Made by a program: the position numbers and the translations under genes
Assembly: GCA_025352125.1 (NCBI GenBank)
Contig: JANXTZ010000013.1
Coordinates: forward strand, 62,001-126,000
Source of the DNA: Deinococcales bacterium
GTDB taxonomy: Bacteria > Deinococcota > Deinococci > Deinococcales > JAAFIG01
DNA length: 64,000 nt
Direction: 5' to 3'
The notes under the pieces: model-generated
What the model was told of the DNA's origin: nothing
The model's input: only the letters and a program-made list of their open reading frames with translations
Database searches by the model: none
In this document: one piece after another, positions 17,118 to 27,052 of the stretch
Layout: every line of letters starts with the position of its first letter
Numbering within the stretch: the first letter of the stretch is position 1

Positions 17118-18716
17118 TTATGAAAACTCGACGGCGAAAGCACTTTCAATAAACTCGAGCGACCTGATTTTCTCGAGCACTTCAAGCTTGGGTTTGGCGT
17201 CCAGACTGAGCGCAAACAAGGCTTTGCCGCCAGGTTCGTCGCGTCCGAGCTGCATTCCGGCGATGTTGACGCCCGCCTCGCCCATCATGCTGCCAATCTT
17301 GCCGACGACGCCAGGTTGGTCGATGTTGGTGCAAATGAGCACCCAGCCTTCGGGCGCCAGCTCGAGGCGGTAATTGCGAATGCGGGTCAAACGCGGTTGC
17401 TTGCCGAAGCAAGTGCCCGCCACGCTGCGAACGCGTTTTCCGTCGGAGATGCTGGCTTTGATTTCGTTGGCGTAATCTTCAGAATCTTCGCTGGTTTTTA
17501 AGGTCAGCGCGATGCCGCGTTCTTTGGCGAGCGCGCGAGCGTTAATCAGGTTTGGAATTTCTTCCAGAATACCGCGCAGGTACCCCACCAGAACGCTCGA
17601 GAAGATTGGCTCCAAATCGCCAGGAAAACGCCCTGAAAATTCAACCTCGAGTTCTTGAGCCGCGCCAATCTCGAGTTGCGCCAGCATGTGACCCATGCGT
17701 TCGCAGAGTTTCATGTACGGTCCAATTTTCTCCAGGGTGTCTGCATCCATTTTGGGCGCATTGATCGCACCTCGAGACACATCGCCGTTCAGGGCGGCAC
17801 AGACACGCTCGAGAATTTCAGAGCCGACACGGTCTTGAGCCTCTAAAGTGTTCGCGCCCAGATGCGCGGTAATCACCACATCGTCGCGCCCAAGCAGCGG
17901 ATGATCTGTTTTGGGCGGCTCTTCGACAAAGACATCAATGCCCGCCGCGAACAAGTGCTTGTCCTCGAGCGCCGCCGCTATCGCGTGTTCGTTGATGATG
18001 CCACCTCGGGCGGCATTGACGACAATGGCGCCGCTCGGCAACATGGCAAGTTCTCGAGCGCCGATCATGTCTTTGGTTTCTTCGGTTAAGGGCGTGTGAA
18101 CCGTCAGGGCATTGACTTGGGGCAGCAGTTCCTCGAGCGAGTTGGCGCGTTTGACGCCCAGAAGCTCGAAGCGGCGGCTGGCAATGTACGGGTCGTAGGC
18201 GATGACGTTCATTTTCAAACCCATCGCGCGGTTTGCCACGATGGTGCCAATTCGTCCCAGACCGATAATGCCCAGGGTTTTGTCTTTGACTTCGCGCCCC
18301 AAATACTTGCGGTCCCAGACGCCGTTGCGGGTCAATTTGTCCGAACGCGTGACCCCTCGAGATGCCGCCATTAACAGAGTGATGGCAAGTTCGGCAGCCG
18401 AGACCGTGTTGGCTTCTGGCGCGTTGAGCACAATGATGCCGCGCCGTGATGCCGCCTCGAGGTCAATGTTGTCCACGCCAACGCCGCCGCGACCAATCAC
18501 ACGCAGGTTTGTGCCAGCCTCTAAAAGCTCGAGGTCAACTTTGGTTCTGGAACGGGTGATTAAAGAATCAAATTCGTGAAGTCTGCCTAGAATCTGCTCC
18601 CTGGGCATGTTGGGAATGTATTCGATTTGAAAACCTTGACGGACCAGGTTTTCGGGTTTGAACTGCATTTCATCACAGATCAGGATTCGCCAGTTGGAAG
18701 GATTACGTTCAGCCAC
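17118..18716 (-). CDS. serA: D-3-phosphoglycerate dehydrogenase
   Basis: This roughly 532-residue enzyme oxidises 3-phosphoglycerate to 3-phosphohydroxypyruvate, the first step of serine synthesis. Visible parts are the Rossmann motif GLGRIGTIVANRAMG, NAARGGIINE, the catalytic His in AHLGANTLEAQ, the allosteric substrate-binding domain, and a C-terminal ACT domain (ICTNIDQPGVVGKIGSMM) for feedback sensing, the long SerA type. The start is uncertain: I prefer GTG at 18716 because TAGTTT ends 5 nt upstream, but ATG at 18755 and TTG at 18767 are in frame. Confidence 0.92.
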   Translation of the reverse strand: MAERNPSNWRILICDEMQFKPENLVRQGFQIEYIPNMPREQILGRLHEFDSLITRSRTKVDLELLEAGTNLRVIGRGGVGVDNIDLEAASRRGIIVLNAPEANTVSAAELAITLLMAASRGVTRSDKLTRNGVWDRKYLGREVKDKTLGIIGLGRIGTIVANRAMGLKMNVIAYDPYIASRRFELLGVKRANSLEELLPQVNALTVHTPLTEETKDMIGARELAMLPSGAIVVNAARGGIINEHAIAAALEDKHLFAAGIDVFVEEPPKTDHPLLGRDDVVITAHLGANTLEAQDRVGSEILERVCAALNGDVSRGAINAPKMDADTLEKIGPYMKLCERMGHMLAQLEIGAAQELEVEFSGRFPGDLEPIFSSVLVGYLRGILEEIPNLINARALAKERGIALTLKTSEDSEDYANEIKASISDGKRVRSVAGTCFGKQPRLTRIRNYRLELAPEGWVLICTNIDQPGVVGKIGSMMGEAGVNIAGMQLGRDEPGGKALFALSLDAKPKLEVLEKIRSLEFIESAFAVEFS

Positions 18717-18918
18717 AGCCAAAACTAACTCGAGATCATCTCTCGAACAAGGCATTGCTCTAGGCAAGTCGAGCCTGAGTGAACTTTAATTTCTGGCGCA
18801 CTGACAATGTGATAAAAAACGTCAAAACAACTTTTTGAAGTGATAATTTAGAGCCAAGCCGATTCAGTCAACAAAGACTGACGCCAAACGCAAGCTCAAA
18901 ACCAAGAGATGAAATCTG

Positions 18919-19185
18919 ATGAGCCAAAATCCAAAAATTAAACCCGAGATCACAAAACCAGCCAACATTCGCATGGCGTTCGGTCCTCAGGCAGAATTGA
19001 TCCTCGAGCGACTGGGTGACGACGTGGTGCAGGTGACGTTGGTGGCGCGTACCAGTTTTGGCTGGGAGATGCTGGGGCGGCAGATGCTCAGCTTGGAGCA
19101 ATTGCAAGATTTACCGATTCCAGGGGCGTTTCAGACCGAGGCTCGAGATCAAAAACTTTCTGTGGGCATCAACAAAAAAAGGTGA
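18919..19185 (+). CDS. Small hypothetical protein
   Basis: I do not recognise this 88-residue protein. It has a basic N-terminus (MSQNPKIKPEITKPANIR) followed by a probable small alpha/beta domain (GDDVVQVTLVARTSFGWEMLGRQM) and a basic end. It is a single gene divergent from serA and is followed after 5 nt by a clear terminator, supporting a real transcription unit. Confidence 0.6.
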   Translation: MSQNPKIKPEITKPANIRMAFGPQAELILERLGDDVVQVTLVARTSFGWEMLGRQMLSLEQLQDLPIPGAFQTEARDQKLSVGINKKR

Positions 19186-19190
19186 GTCAA

Positions 19191-19222
19191 AACAAGCTCG
19201 AGTTTCAAAACCCGAGCTTGTT
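19191..19222. terminator. Bidirectional intrinsic terminator
   Basis: AACAAGCTCG at 19191-19200 pairs perfectly with CGAGCTTGTT at 19213-19222 (10-bp stem, 12-nt loop). The plus strand continues into a T-rich GTTTATTT, and the reverse side is also A/T-rich. It sits between two convergent genes and its left arm contains a CTCGAG copy. Confidence 0.75.
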
Positions 19223-19224
19223 GT

Positions 19225-20472
19225 TTATTTCATGATGCCCAGCGCCGCACTCGGTTTAAAATTTGGGAAGACATCGAGCGAATTTTTTAAACCGAATCGT
19301 TTTTGCATCACCTCGAGCAGCACCGTGCGGTAATCGGTGGTGACCGCCAAATCGGCGCGGTCAAAGAGTTGATCTGGCGCTAAGCCTGGGAATTTGCCGT
19401 AGACCTTGCCGCCCGCCACGCTGCCGCCCAGAACCAGCATGGCGCTGCCGTGACCGTGGTCTGTGCCTTGACTGGCGTTTTCGTCCAACCTGCGTCCAAA
19501 CTCGGACATCACAATCACGGTCGTGCTGCTGCGCAAGCCATCCAGATCGGTAAAAAAAGCCGCCAATCCTCGAGCCAGTTCGGACAGTAAATTGCCAAAA
19601 TAACCCTGGGCTTTCTCGCCCTGATACTGGTGCGTGTCCCAGCCACCCAAGTCCACGGTGGCAGCCCGCACACCAAGTCCCGCCTTCATGACCCGAGCCA
19701 GGGTTTGCAGGCTCTTGGAGAACTCGCTGTCGTCGGGATATTTGGCGTCACTGGCGGGTTTGTACTCGCCAGAATTGATTTTGGTGATCGTGTCCACCGC
19801 CCGAAGTGCGGTCATGCCCGCCTGTTGCAACCATTGGTCGCCGTCCCAGAGTCGGGTCAAGGCGTTGCCCAAAAACTTGCGGTACTCGGCGTCGTCTGCC
19901 AGTTGAAACCCGTCAAAACTTGGAAAGCCAACCGCTTTGAGGTTGCCACGCACGCTGGTTGGCAGTTCGTCGTTCAGCGACAAACTTTCGGAGAGCAAAT
20001 CCGTCACAGAATTGGATTTTGTGCCCGTCAAGAAGCGCGTCACCCAACCGCTCGGGCTGGTTCGGGCGTCGGGCGTGCCAAGCTCGAGGTACTCTTGGGC
20101 GTCAAAGTGCGAACGGGTGTTGCTCGGCATTCCGGTGGCTGGAATCACTGCCAAGTGACCTGCCTGGTACAGTTCAAACAGAGGCGCTAAGGATGGATGC
20201 AAACCGAGTTGAGCGTTCAACTCGAGTGCCTTGTTTTCGCCTTTGACGGGCACTTTCAAGGTTGGGCGGGCTGCCTCGTAATAGCCTCGGTCTTTGCCGT
20301 CCAGAGGCGGCAGCACCGACAGGGCATCCCAGCCGCCACGCAAAAACACGGTGACGAGGGTCTGTGAACCCGTCGCCTCAGCAAGCGCGACGCTCGAGAG
20401 TTTGGAACCCGTCATGGCGGCGATGGCTGCCGAGCAGCCCATCATGAATTCGCGGCGGTTGATGTGTTGCAT
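19225..20472 (-). CDS. DUF1501 family Tat-exported protein
   Basis: This 415-residue protein belongs to DUF1501 (sulfatase/alkaline-phosphatase-like fold). It has a twin-arginine signal, INRREFMMGCSAAIAAM, followed by TVFLRGGWDALSVLPPLDG, DLGGWDTH and VIVMSEFGRRL, all typical of the family. It starts 8 nt after the DUF1800 stop with an AAGGAG site, forming the usual DUF1800-DUF1501 operon. Function is unknown; pairs like this are seen across bacteria with Tat export. Confidence 0.9.
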   Translation of the reverse strand: MQHINRREFMMGCSAAIAAMTGSKLSSVALAEATGSQTLVTVFLRGGWDALSVLPPLDGKDRGYYEAARPTLKVPVKGENKALELNAQLGLHPSLAPLFELYQAGHLAVIPATGMPSNTRSHFDAQEYLELGTPDARTSPSGWVTRFLTGTKSNSVTDLLSESLSLNDELPTSVRGNLKAVGFPSFDGFQLADDAEYRKFLGNALTRLWDGDQWLQQAGMTALRAVDTITKINSGEYKPASDAKYPDDSEFSKSLQTLARVMKAGLGVRAATVDLGGWDTHQYQGEKAQGYFGNLLSELARGLAAFFTDLDGLRSSTTVIVMSEFGRRLDENASQGTDHGHGSAMLVLGGSVAGGKVYGKFPGLAPDQLFDRADLAVTTDYRTVLLEVMQKRFGLKNSLDVFPNFKPSAALGIMK

Positions 20473-20480
20473 CTCGCTCC

Positions 20481-22235
20481 TTATTTCCACATGAAGTCTG
20501 GACTCATCAAGATAAAACCAACAATGCTCTGAACCCGCCATTTGAGGGTGTCATCATCGGTAATGGCTTCGTTTGAATCACCATTGTCTGCCAAGAATTT
20601 GATCAGATCATCCCGAATCTCGAGCGGATGGGGCTTGCGTCCAAGCAGTCGCTCGAGCCAGAAATCGGTTATCTCGAGGGGCTTACGGCGGTTGGCGTTG
20701 GTTTTCATGACCCCAGATTTATATTTCTCGTCCCAATCCTGAGCGATGCCGTTCATAAATTGCCAACTGCGCAACAAGCCAGAACTGGACGCCCAAGCCT
20801 CACGAAAATCGGGATAGCCATCGGGCGGATGATGGTCAAACAACGCCTGTCCCATGTAATACGTCGTCCAGAGCATGTCTTCGTTTAATTTAATGTCTGT
20901 CTCGAGAATCCTCAAACCGCTCACAAATCGCTCGAGCGGGCGTTTGATTTTTTCAGACCAAATACTGGCAAATTCTTTTGAAAGCACGATGCTGCGAATC
21001 ACGTATTTCATCTGATCTGGCGCGTCTTGGTGCTCGAGGAAGGTTTTGGCGGCGGCATCGATCACGCTTTGCGGAGGTTTGTCCGAAATCAAGCGCCGAA
21101 CCAATTTGCGGGCAATGTAACGCGCCGTTCCAGGGTGGGTTGCCAAGGCATCGAGCACGTCCTGACCGTCTTTGGTGCCCGGTTGATCGGGTGGCAGATA
21201 ACGCCCGAGCACGGTTTTTTGAAAGCGGTCGTGCCAGGGTTGAAAAAAGGCGAACTGACCCGTGTTGGTAAAGCCAGATTCGTCGGTGTTGTCATCGATC
21301 CGCCAGCCCGTAAAACAGCGCGTCGCCTCGTAAACATCATCATCCACATAGGCGTCAGGTTGCCCCTGGGCATAACCCGCCACATCGCGTTGACGCCCGA
21401 CACCACGGTAATTTTCTGCGCCCATCGTGTGCAGCTCGAACAACTCGCGGGCATAATTTTCGTTCGGTCCAGCGCGGTTGCTCGAGGCATTGTCGAGGTA
21501 ACGCAACATGGCGGGGTGTTTGGCGACCGCCTCGAGCATGACGCGAAAATTACCGAACGCATTGGCGCGAATCACATCGCGGTCATAGCCCATGAAGGTC
21601 GGTTTGATCGAGTCGTCACGTTCGGGATGAACATTGAAGTGGTTGTGCCAGAAATCGACCATCACCTCGAGCAATTGGCGTTTGCTGAAAACCATGCGCG
21701 TGATCGTGGCAAGCCGAGCCTCGAGCGTCGGAATGCCCATTTTCTGAAATTTTTTTTCGTCTTTGTCGTCCAGATTCTTGTAATAATCCGCCCATGCCAC
21801 CTCGAGCGGTTTGTTCAGTGACTCGAGGTTGGCAAGTTTGGCGTCGCAGTCTTGATCTGTCATCTTTTCTGGATTGAGTTGAAGCTCAATCCAAGTTCGC
21901 AGTTTTTCGGCGTTGCCGCCAGGCAATTGGCGAAACGCCTCCAAATCACCAGGACGCCAACCAAAAGCAAGACGGTTAAAGACCACAATCTCGAGCGCCG
22001 GAATGGCAGGTTTACCCGTTTTTCTCGTGCTCAACAAGAGCTTTTCGGGCTTCACATCGCTCGAGAAACCGCGCAGGTTGGCGTTTGCTTCCCTTGCGCC
22101 CGCAACCACCGCTGCCGTGACCGCCAACGCCCCGCCCGCCCGTAAAAATTTGCGCCTCGAGTTGAGAGGATTGGCGACGGGTTCGAGGATTGCGGTGTCC
22201 AAAACATTTTCCTGACCTGACTCGAGATCACCCAT
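20481..22235 (-). CDS. DUF1800 family Tat-exported protein
   Basis: This 584-residue helical protein is a DUF1800 member: VVFNRLAFGWRPGDLEAF, MVDFWHNHFNVH, NENYARELFELHTMG and ARKLVRRLISDKP are diagnostic. The Tat signal is SRRKFLRAGGALAVTAAVV at about residues 27-45. It is the first gene of a two-gene unit with DUF1501, suggesting that both proteins are exported folded and work together outside the inner membrane. The start has a GGAGT ribosome site. Confidence 0.9.
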   Translation of the reverse strand: MGDLESGQENVLDTAILEPVANPLNSRRKFLRAGGALAVTAAVVAGAREANANLRGFSSDVKPEKLLLSTRKTGKPAIPALEIVVFNRLAFGWRPGDLEAFRQLPGGNAEKLRTWIELQLNPEKMTDQDCDAKLANLESLNKPLEVAWADYYKNLDDKDEKKFQKMGIPTLEARLATITRMVFSKRQLLEVMVDFWHNHFNVHPERDDSIKPTFMGYDRDVIRANAFGNFRVMLEAVAKHPAMLRYLDNASSNRAGPNENYARELFELHTMGAENYRGVGRQRDVAGYAQGQPDAYVDDDVYEATRCFTGWRIDDNTDESGFTNTGQFAFFQPWHDRFQKTVLGRYLPPDQPGTKDGQDVLDALATHPGTARYIARKLVRRLISDKPPQSVIDAAAKTFLEHQDAPDQMKYVIRSIVLSKEFASIWSEKIKRPLERFVSGLRILETDIKLNEDMLWTTYYMGQALFDHHPPDGYPDFREAWASSSGLLRSWQFMNGIAQDWDEKYKSGVMKTNANRRKPLEITDFWLERLLGRKPHPLEIRDDLIKFLADNGDSNEAITDDDTLKWRVQSIVGFILMSPDFMWK

Positions 22236-22404
22236 ACGCGACTCCTTGTAAAGCTGATTTTAAAAAGTGTAGTTCATAAACTCGAGCGAGCCGTGAAAGG
22301 CAGGTGATAATGTACTCATGACAAACATGAGATGTCAGGGTTTGTTTCGGCTTAGATGGCAGGGTGCACCGTGCGCACAGCCTGAATTGACGACATGACG
22401 CACC

Positions 22405-23013
22405 TTACTCGAGTTTGCTGACCTCGCGGCGTGGATTGCCCGATTTGTACGCCAACAACAACGCCTCGAGCGCCCTTCCACGGTGCGAGATTTTACGTTT
22501 TTCTTCGACACTCAATTCTGCAAAGGTTTTGCCAAGTTCGGGAACCAAAAACAATGAGTCGTAACCAAAACCCGCCTCGCCGCGTGGTCCCTCGAGAATC
22601 AGACCCTCAATTTCGCCTCGGTAGCTCTCGACAAAACCGTCGGGATGCGCTAAGGCAATCACGCTGACAAATTTGGCTTTGCGCGGTTGTGGCACGTTTC
22701 TGAGGTGCTCGAGCAAGTGAAGATTGCGCTCGAGATCAGATTTTTTGTTGCCGAATCTGGCGCTGTACACTCCAGGTGCGCCGTTTAAAGCCTCAACCTC
22801 GAGACCAGAATCGTCTGCCAGTGCAACCATTTTGGTGGCGAGTGAAATGCTGGCGGCTTTGATCATCGCGTTTTCCTCGTAAGTTGCGCCGTCTTCGGGC
22901 GGCATGGCGACATTAAATTGATCCAAGCCGAGCAATTCCCAGCCCAAGGAATTTAAACCCTCATGAAACTCGAGGAGCTTACCTGCACTGCTGGTGGCGA
23001 GAATCACACGCAT
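22405..23013 (-). CDS. rdgB: dITP/XTP pyrophosphatase (RdgB/HAM1)
   Basis: This 202-residue housecleaning enzyme hydrolyses dITP, ITP and XTP to monophosphates, keeping them out of DNA. Motifs: ILATSSAGKLLEF at the N-terminus, ALADDSGLEVEALNGAPGVYSARF at about residue 65, and GEAGFGYDSLFLVPELGKTFAEL. I chose the ATG at 23013 because the reading then starts MRVILATSSAGK, as in homologues; TAGACT lies 11 nt upstream. Confidence 0.95.
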   Translation of the reverse strand: MRVILATSSAGKLLEFHEGLNSLGWELLGLDQFNVAMPPEDGATYEENAMIKAASISLATKMVALADDSGLEVEALNGAPGVYSARFGNKKSDLERNLHLLEHLRNVPQPRKAKFVSVIALAHPDGFVESYRGEIEGLILEGPRGEAGFGYDSLFLVPELGKTFAELSVEEKRKISHRGRALEALLLAYKSGNPRREVSKLE

Positions 23014-23067
23014 AGGATGCGGCGAGTCTACCGTGTGATGACTCAAACCAACAAATCCCATTACGGA

Positions 23068-24714
23068 TTAAGACTCGAGTCCAGCCGCCTTGAACGCCCC
23101 ACCAACCACAATTTTCGCCTCATTCACAACCTTCTCGAGATGGGTTTGTCCCAAAAAGCTCTCGGCGTAAACCTTGTACAGTTCTTCAGTGCCGCTCGGA
23201 CGCGCCGTGAACCAGGCGTTTTGGGTGCAAACCTTCAAACCGCCGATGGGTTCATTGTTGCCTGGCGCTCGGGTTAATTTGGCTGTGATTGGCTCGCCAG
23301 CCAACTCGGTTGCGGTGACCAAATCTGGCGTCATGCTCGAGAGAACTCTCTTTTGCTCACGGGTTGCGGGCGCGTCCTCTCGGGTGTAGGCACTCGCCCC
23401 AAATTCCTGCTCGAGGGCTTGGTAGTGCAAATCTGGCGTTTTGCCTGTAACCGCCGTGATTTCTGCCGCCAGCAAACCCAGAATGATGCCGTCCTTGTCG
23501 GTGCTCCAAGCCGTGCCATCAAAACGCTCGAAACTCGCGCCGGCGCTCTCCTCGCCGCCAAAACCGAGCGTGCCATTTGCCAGCCCTGGCACAAAATACT
23601 TAAAACCCACCGGAACCTCGAGCAAAGTTCGCCCGAGCCTCGCCACCACACGGTCAATCAGGCTGCTCGAGACGAGGGTTTTACCAACACCCATGCTGGC
23701 ATTCCAATTGGGACGATTTTGAAAGAGATAATTGATGCAGACCGCCAGATAATGGTTTGGGTTCATCAACCCGGTCGGCGTGACAATGCCGTGACGGTCG
23801 GCGTCGGGATCATTGCCGATAGCCACATCAAAATGATCTTTTAATTTGATCAAACTCGCCATCGCATCTGGACTCGAGCAATCCATGCGAATCTTGCCGT
23901 CCTTGTCCACGGTCATGAAGCCAAACGTCGCATCGATTCGGTCATTGACAATCTCGAGTTTGACCCCCAGCACATCACGAATCAACTCCCACACTTTTAA
24001 GCTCGAGCCTCCGAGCGGATCGATTCCGATTCTGACGCTCGAGTTTTTGATTGCATCCAGATTGACCACATTGTGCAAGTCGTTGACATACGCCGAATCA
24101 AAATCGAATTTGACCGCTTGATTCCAGGCGCTCGAGAATGGGACGCGTTTGACGCCCTCGAGATTGCGTTTAAGCAGTTCGTTCGCTCGAGCCTGAATCG
24201 CGTTTGTGGCGTTGGTGTCCGCAGGTCCACCGTGCGGCGGGTTGTACTTAAAACCACCGTCCGTCGGCGGATTGTGGCTGGGCGTGATCACGATACCATC
24301 CGCCTTGATGCTCGGGTTTTTGTTTGCGCCCAAAATGGCGTGTGAAACCAGCGGCGTTGGGGTGTAACCACGGTTTTGATCGACGCAGACTTGCACGCCG
24401 TTCCCCACCAGCACCTCGAGCGCCGTGACCCAGGCGGGTTCGGACAGGGCGTGCGTGTCCATGCCCATGAACAATTTTCCGGTGATCCCCTCTTTTAATC
24501 GGTACTCCACCACCGCCTGCGAGATCGCGGCAATGTGATCCTCGTTGAACGACCCCTTTGCACTCGAGCCTCGATGCCCCGACGTGCCAAACGCCACGGT
24601 TTGGGCGATGTCATCCAAATTTGGTTTTAACGCGTAATACCCAGTAACAAGCCTCGAAATGTTTTCGAGCATCGAATGCGGCGCTTGTAATCCAGCCAGA
24701 GGTGAACGTGACAT
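23068..24714 (-). CDS. pgm: Phosphoglucomutase (alpha-D-glucose specific)
   Basis: This 548-residue enzyme interconverts glucose-1-phosphate and glucose-6-phosphate. The phosphoserine loop is [20 protein letters not shown] (about residue 145), the metal loop [10 protein letters not shown], the sugar loop [10 protein letters not shown] and the phosphate site RPSGTE near the C-terminus, all intact. Length matches the 545-residue bacterial Pgm type. TAGTCT ends 6 nt before the ATG, so the mRNA looks leaderless. rdgB follows 54 nt downstream and may be cotranscribed. Confidence 0.95.
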   Translation of the reverse strand: MSRSPLAGLQAPHSMLENISRLVTGYYALKPNLDDIAQTVAFGTSGHRGSSAKGSFNEDHIAAISQAVVEYRLKEGITGKLFMGMDTHALSEPAWVTALEVLVGNGVQVCVDQNRGYTPTPLVSHAILGANKNPSIKADGIVITPSHNPPTDGGFKYNPPHGGPADTNATNAIQARANELLKRNLEGVKRVPFSSAWNQAVKFDFDSAYVNDLHNVVNLDAIKNSSVRIGIDPLGGSSLKVWELIRDVLGVKLEIVNDRIDATFGFMTVDKDGKIRMDCSSPDAMASLIKLKDHFDVAIGNDPDADRHGIVTPTGLMNPNHYLAVCINYLFQNRPNWNASMGVGKTLVSSSLIDRVVARLGRTLLEVPVGFKYFVPGLANGTLGFGGEESAGASFERFDGTAWSTDKDGIILGLLAAEITAVTGKTPDLHYQALEQEFGASAYTREDAPATREQKRVLSSMTPDLVTATELAGEPITAKLTRAPGNNEPIGGLKVCTQNAWFTARPSGTEELYKVYAESFLGQTHLEKVVNEAKIVVGGAFKAAGLES

Positions 24715-24952
24715 ACCAACAGACTATTACAAACCCTCGATCAGCGCACCTGAACATTGTTTAAATCTCGAGTGCATTCATTCAGCCACCGTTCAGCTAA
24801 AAGCCTCAGAATGAACCGAGTGAAGCTCTGGAACAAAAGGGATAAATGTTTCATCAGAGTAAAGAAAAAAGATGTACCCTGAACTCAGGAACAGCGAACC
24901 GCATCATTTAAGAATCTAGCTCCTCGAGCCAGTCTCGAGATGGAGGTCAATC

Positions 24953-25162
24953 ATGAACTTAGGCGCACCAGAAATTATCGGACTGCTCGTCGTGGCACTC
25001 ATTTTGTTCGGCGCAAACAAATTGCCAGAAATTGGCAAGGGTTTGGGCAAGGGCATCCGCGAATTCAAGAAAGCCAGCAAGGAACTGACTGGCGAACTCG
25101 AGAGTTCATTCAAAGACGAACCTGTCGCTGTCACTCCAGCCCAACAAAAAACTGAAGCTTAA
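24953..25162 (+). CDS. tatA: Sec-independent translocase subunit TatA
   Basis: This 69-residue protein has a single N-terminal helix ([20 protein letters not shown]) followed by the amphipathic helix [20 protein letters not shown], the TatA layout. It oligomerises to form the Tat pore. A GGAGG site precedes the ATG, and tatC begins 5 nt after its stop. The Tat-signal DUF1501/DUF1800 proteins nearby are candidate substrates. No tatB is seen, in keeping with a minimal TatAC system. Confidence 0.95.
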   Translation: MNLGAPEIIGLLVVALILFGANKLPEIGKGLGKGIREFKKASKELTGELESSFKDEPVAVTPAQQKTEA

Positions 25163-25167
25163 ACCAG

Positions 25168-25974
25168 ATGAATCGCAACTCAGACACCACCGAATTTAAA
25201 GAGGCTCCGCTCTTAGCACACCTTGAGGAACTCAGGCTGCGCCTGATTTACGCGGTGGTGTTCTGGGCGATTGGCTCCGGCATTTCGTGGGGATATCACA
25301 ATCAGTTGTTCAAGCTCTTAAAAGCGCCGTTTAATTCGTTTATCGCCACCGGTGGCAAGGGGGAAATCATCGCGTTGCGGCTGACCGATCAACTCACCAC
25401 GGCGTTGCAAATTTCCTTATTCGGCGGCATCGTTCTGGCACTGCCGTTCATCGTTTATCAGGTTTGGGCATTTGTCGCGCCTGGTTTGACCAAAGCCGAG
25501 CGCCGTTGGGGTGGACCATTCATTCTCGGCGTGGGATTGTCATTTGGGTTGGGTGTCGCTTTCGCGTACTTTGTGATTTTGCCCTATGCCGTTCAATTTT
25601 TGCTCGGCGGTGGCTTTCTCGAGGGTGTGGCAACACAACTCACAATTGCGGAGTACATCAGCGATATTTTGATGTACCTCGGGATTTTCGGCGCGGTGTT
25701 TGAACTGCCGATCACGATGTACCTGCTCTCGAAAATCGGTCTTGTCAATCCGAAATTCCTTTCGAGCATTCGACGCTACGCCATTTTCGCCATTTTCGCT
25801 GCCAGCGCGATCTTAACGCCGACGACAGACCTCGTGAACATGAGCCTCATGGCGGTGCCGCTCGTGGTGCTCTACGAAATTGGCATCGTTTTGTCTGGCA
25901 TTGCGGTACGACAAAACGCTCGAGCACGCAAGGTTCTCGATGCAAGTCGCATCGACGACGACTTCCAAGACTAA
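25168..25974 (+). CDS. tatC: Sec-independent translocase subunit TatC
   Basis: This 268-residue six-helix protein is the Tat signal-peptide receptor. Key motifs are present: LLAHLEELRLRLIYAVV at residues 15-31, PFIVYQVWAFVAPGLTKAERR with the conserved Pro and Glu, and ASAILTPTTDLVNMSLMAVPLVVLYE. It is the second gene of tatAC and is followed by a strong terminator. Confidence 0.96.
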   Translation: MNRNSDTTEFKEAPLLAHLEELRLRLIYAVVFWAIGSGISWGYHNQLFKLLKAPFNSFIATGGKGEIIALRLTDQLTTALQISLFGGIVLALPFIVYQVWAFVAPGLTKAERRWGGPFILGVGLSFGLGVAFAYFVILPYAVQFLLGGGFLEGVATQLTIAEYISDILMYLGIFGAVFELPITMYLLSKIGLVNPKFLSSIRRYAIFAIFAASAILTPTTDLVNMSLMAVPLVVLYEIGIVLSGIAVRQNARARKVLDASRIDDDFQD

Positions 25975-25991
25975 AGCAAAGGCTTCTGAAG

Positions 25992-26027
25992 GCGGCTCGG
26001 GTTTTAAAACTCGAGCCGCTTAATTTT
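25992..26027 (+). terminator. Intrinsic terminator of tatAC
   Basis: GCGGCTCGGGTTTT (25992-26005) pairs with AAAACTCGAGCCGC (26006-26019) with one G-T wobble, followed by TTAATTTTT. The right arm contains CTCGAG. The T-run overlaps the last codons of the convergent cellulase gene. Confidence 0.85.
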
Positions 26028-27006
26028 TAGCCCTCAACACCGACCTGACGATCAAACCCGACTCGGTGATCTGACGGTCTTCCCAACCACCACGACCTGA
26101 CGCACCAGGTTGCAACGCCGCCGAACTTTCGGCTTTGTCCGCGACCGACCAGTTGCACCAACTGAGCTTGTGCAAATCCATAAAATCAAACCAAAGTTGC
26201 CGTTCCTTGGCATCAAGTCGCCCAGTGCCACTGGCTTCACTCGTGCCCCATTCGGTCACAAACAACGCCAGTCCGTTGTTGATGGCGTACAAGGCTTTGT
26301 TGCGCAACTCCTCACGGTGGGTGCTGGCGTAAAAATGCAACGAATACCCAACATTGGCAAACCCGAGCGGGTCATTGGCGGCTTTATCGACATCTTGCGA
26401 CCAAGATTGCGTGCCAACCAGAATCACATTGTCAGCGTCAAAAGCACGAATGCTCGAGATGACCTTGTTGTGATACGGTTTGATCACCGTGCTCCAGTCG
26501 TATTTCGGCAATGGTTCATTCCAAGTTTCGTAAATGATGTTCGGCACCTGCCCGTACTTTTGAGCGATGCTCGAGAAAAATTGACTGGCAGCCTCTGGCT
26601 CAGGATCATGCGCGTGCCAGTCCACAATCACATAAATCCCCTGTTTGATGGCGGCATCAATCACGGTTTGGACTTTGGAACGCTCAACGTCAGGGTTGGT
26701 CAAATACCCACTTCCTGCCGTCACCCCCACGGCGGCACGAATGACGTTGATGTTCCAATCTTTTTGAAGCCAAGCAACCGCATCAGCGTTGTAATACTGC
26801 CCCATCCATTGACTCCAAAACAGCGACATGCCCCGCAAAACCACGACTTCACCGTGCTGGTCAAGCAATTGCGTACCCACAATTTTAAGTTGCCCATGTC
26901 GTTGGACAGAAGTCATGGCTTTGTCCGAAAACGCTTGGGGATTTGACCCAATCATGAAAACCGAAAGCGCAACAGATAAACCAAATACCTTGGAAGTCTT
27001 AAACAT
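26020..27006 (-). CDS. GH5 family endoglucanase (cellulase), secreted
   Basis: This 328-residue enzyme has a signal peptide (about residues 1-27) and one GH5 domain similar to Bacillus Cel5A. Motifs include SVQRHGQLKIVGTQLLD, GMSLFWSQWMGQYYN, VIVDWHAHDP, the acid/base Glu in NIIYETWNEPLP (about residue 165) and the nucleophile Glu in LFVTEWGTSEASG (about 250). It should cut internal beta-1,4-glucan bonds outside the cell. No carbohydrate-binding module is present. TAGAAT ends 6 nt before the ATG. It is divergent from the aromatic-pathway operon. Confidence 0.92.
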   Translation of the reverse strand: MFKTSKVFGLSVALSVFMIGSNPQAFSDKAMTSVQRHGQLKIVGTQLLDQHGEVVVLRGMSLFWSQWMGQYYNADAVAWLQKDWNINVIRAAVGVTAGSGYLTNPDVERSKVQTVIDAAIKQGIYVIVDWHAHDPEPEAASQFFSSIAQKYGQVPNIIYETWNEPLPKYDWSTVIKPYHNKVISSIRAFDADNVILVGTQSWSQDVDKAANDPLGFANVGYSLHFYASTHREELRNKALYAINNGLALFVTEWGTSEASGTGRLDAKERQLWFDFMDLHKLSWCNWSVADKAESSAALQPGASGRGGWEDRQITESGLIVRSVLRAKN

Positions 27007-27052
27007 ACCCGCATTCTAAAACCTGAAAGCATGAATTGATTCAAAACTTGGG

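Noticed and set aside
21027-21821. A 264-codon plus-strand frame inside DUF1800
   Set aside because: Antisense shadow of a clearly recognised gene; no family resemblance.
24845-24918. Short ORF from ATG 24846 upstream of tatA as a leader peptide
   Set aside because: No -10 element at a suitable distance, no terminator after it, and no meaningful codon run.
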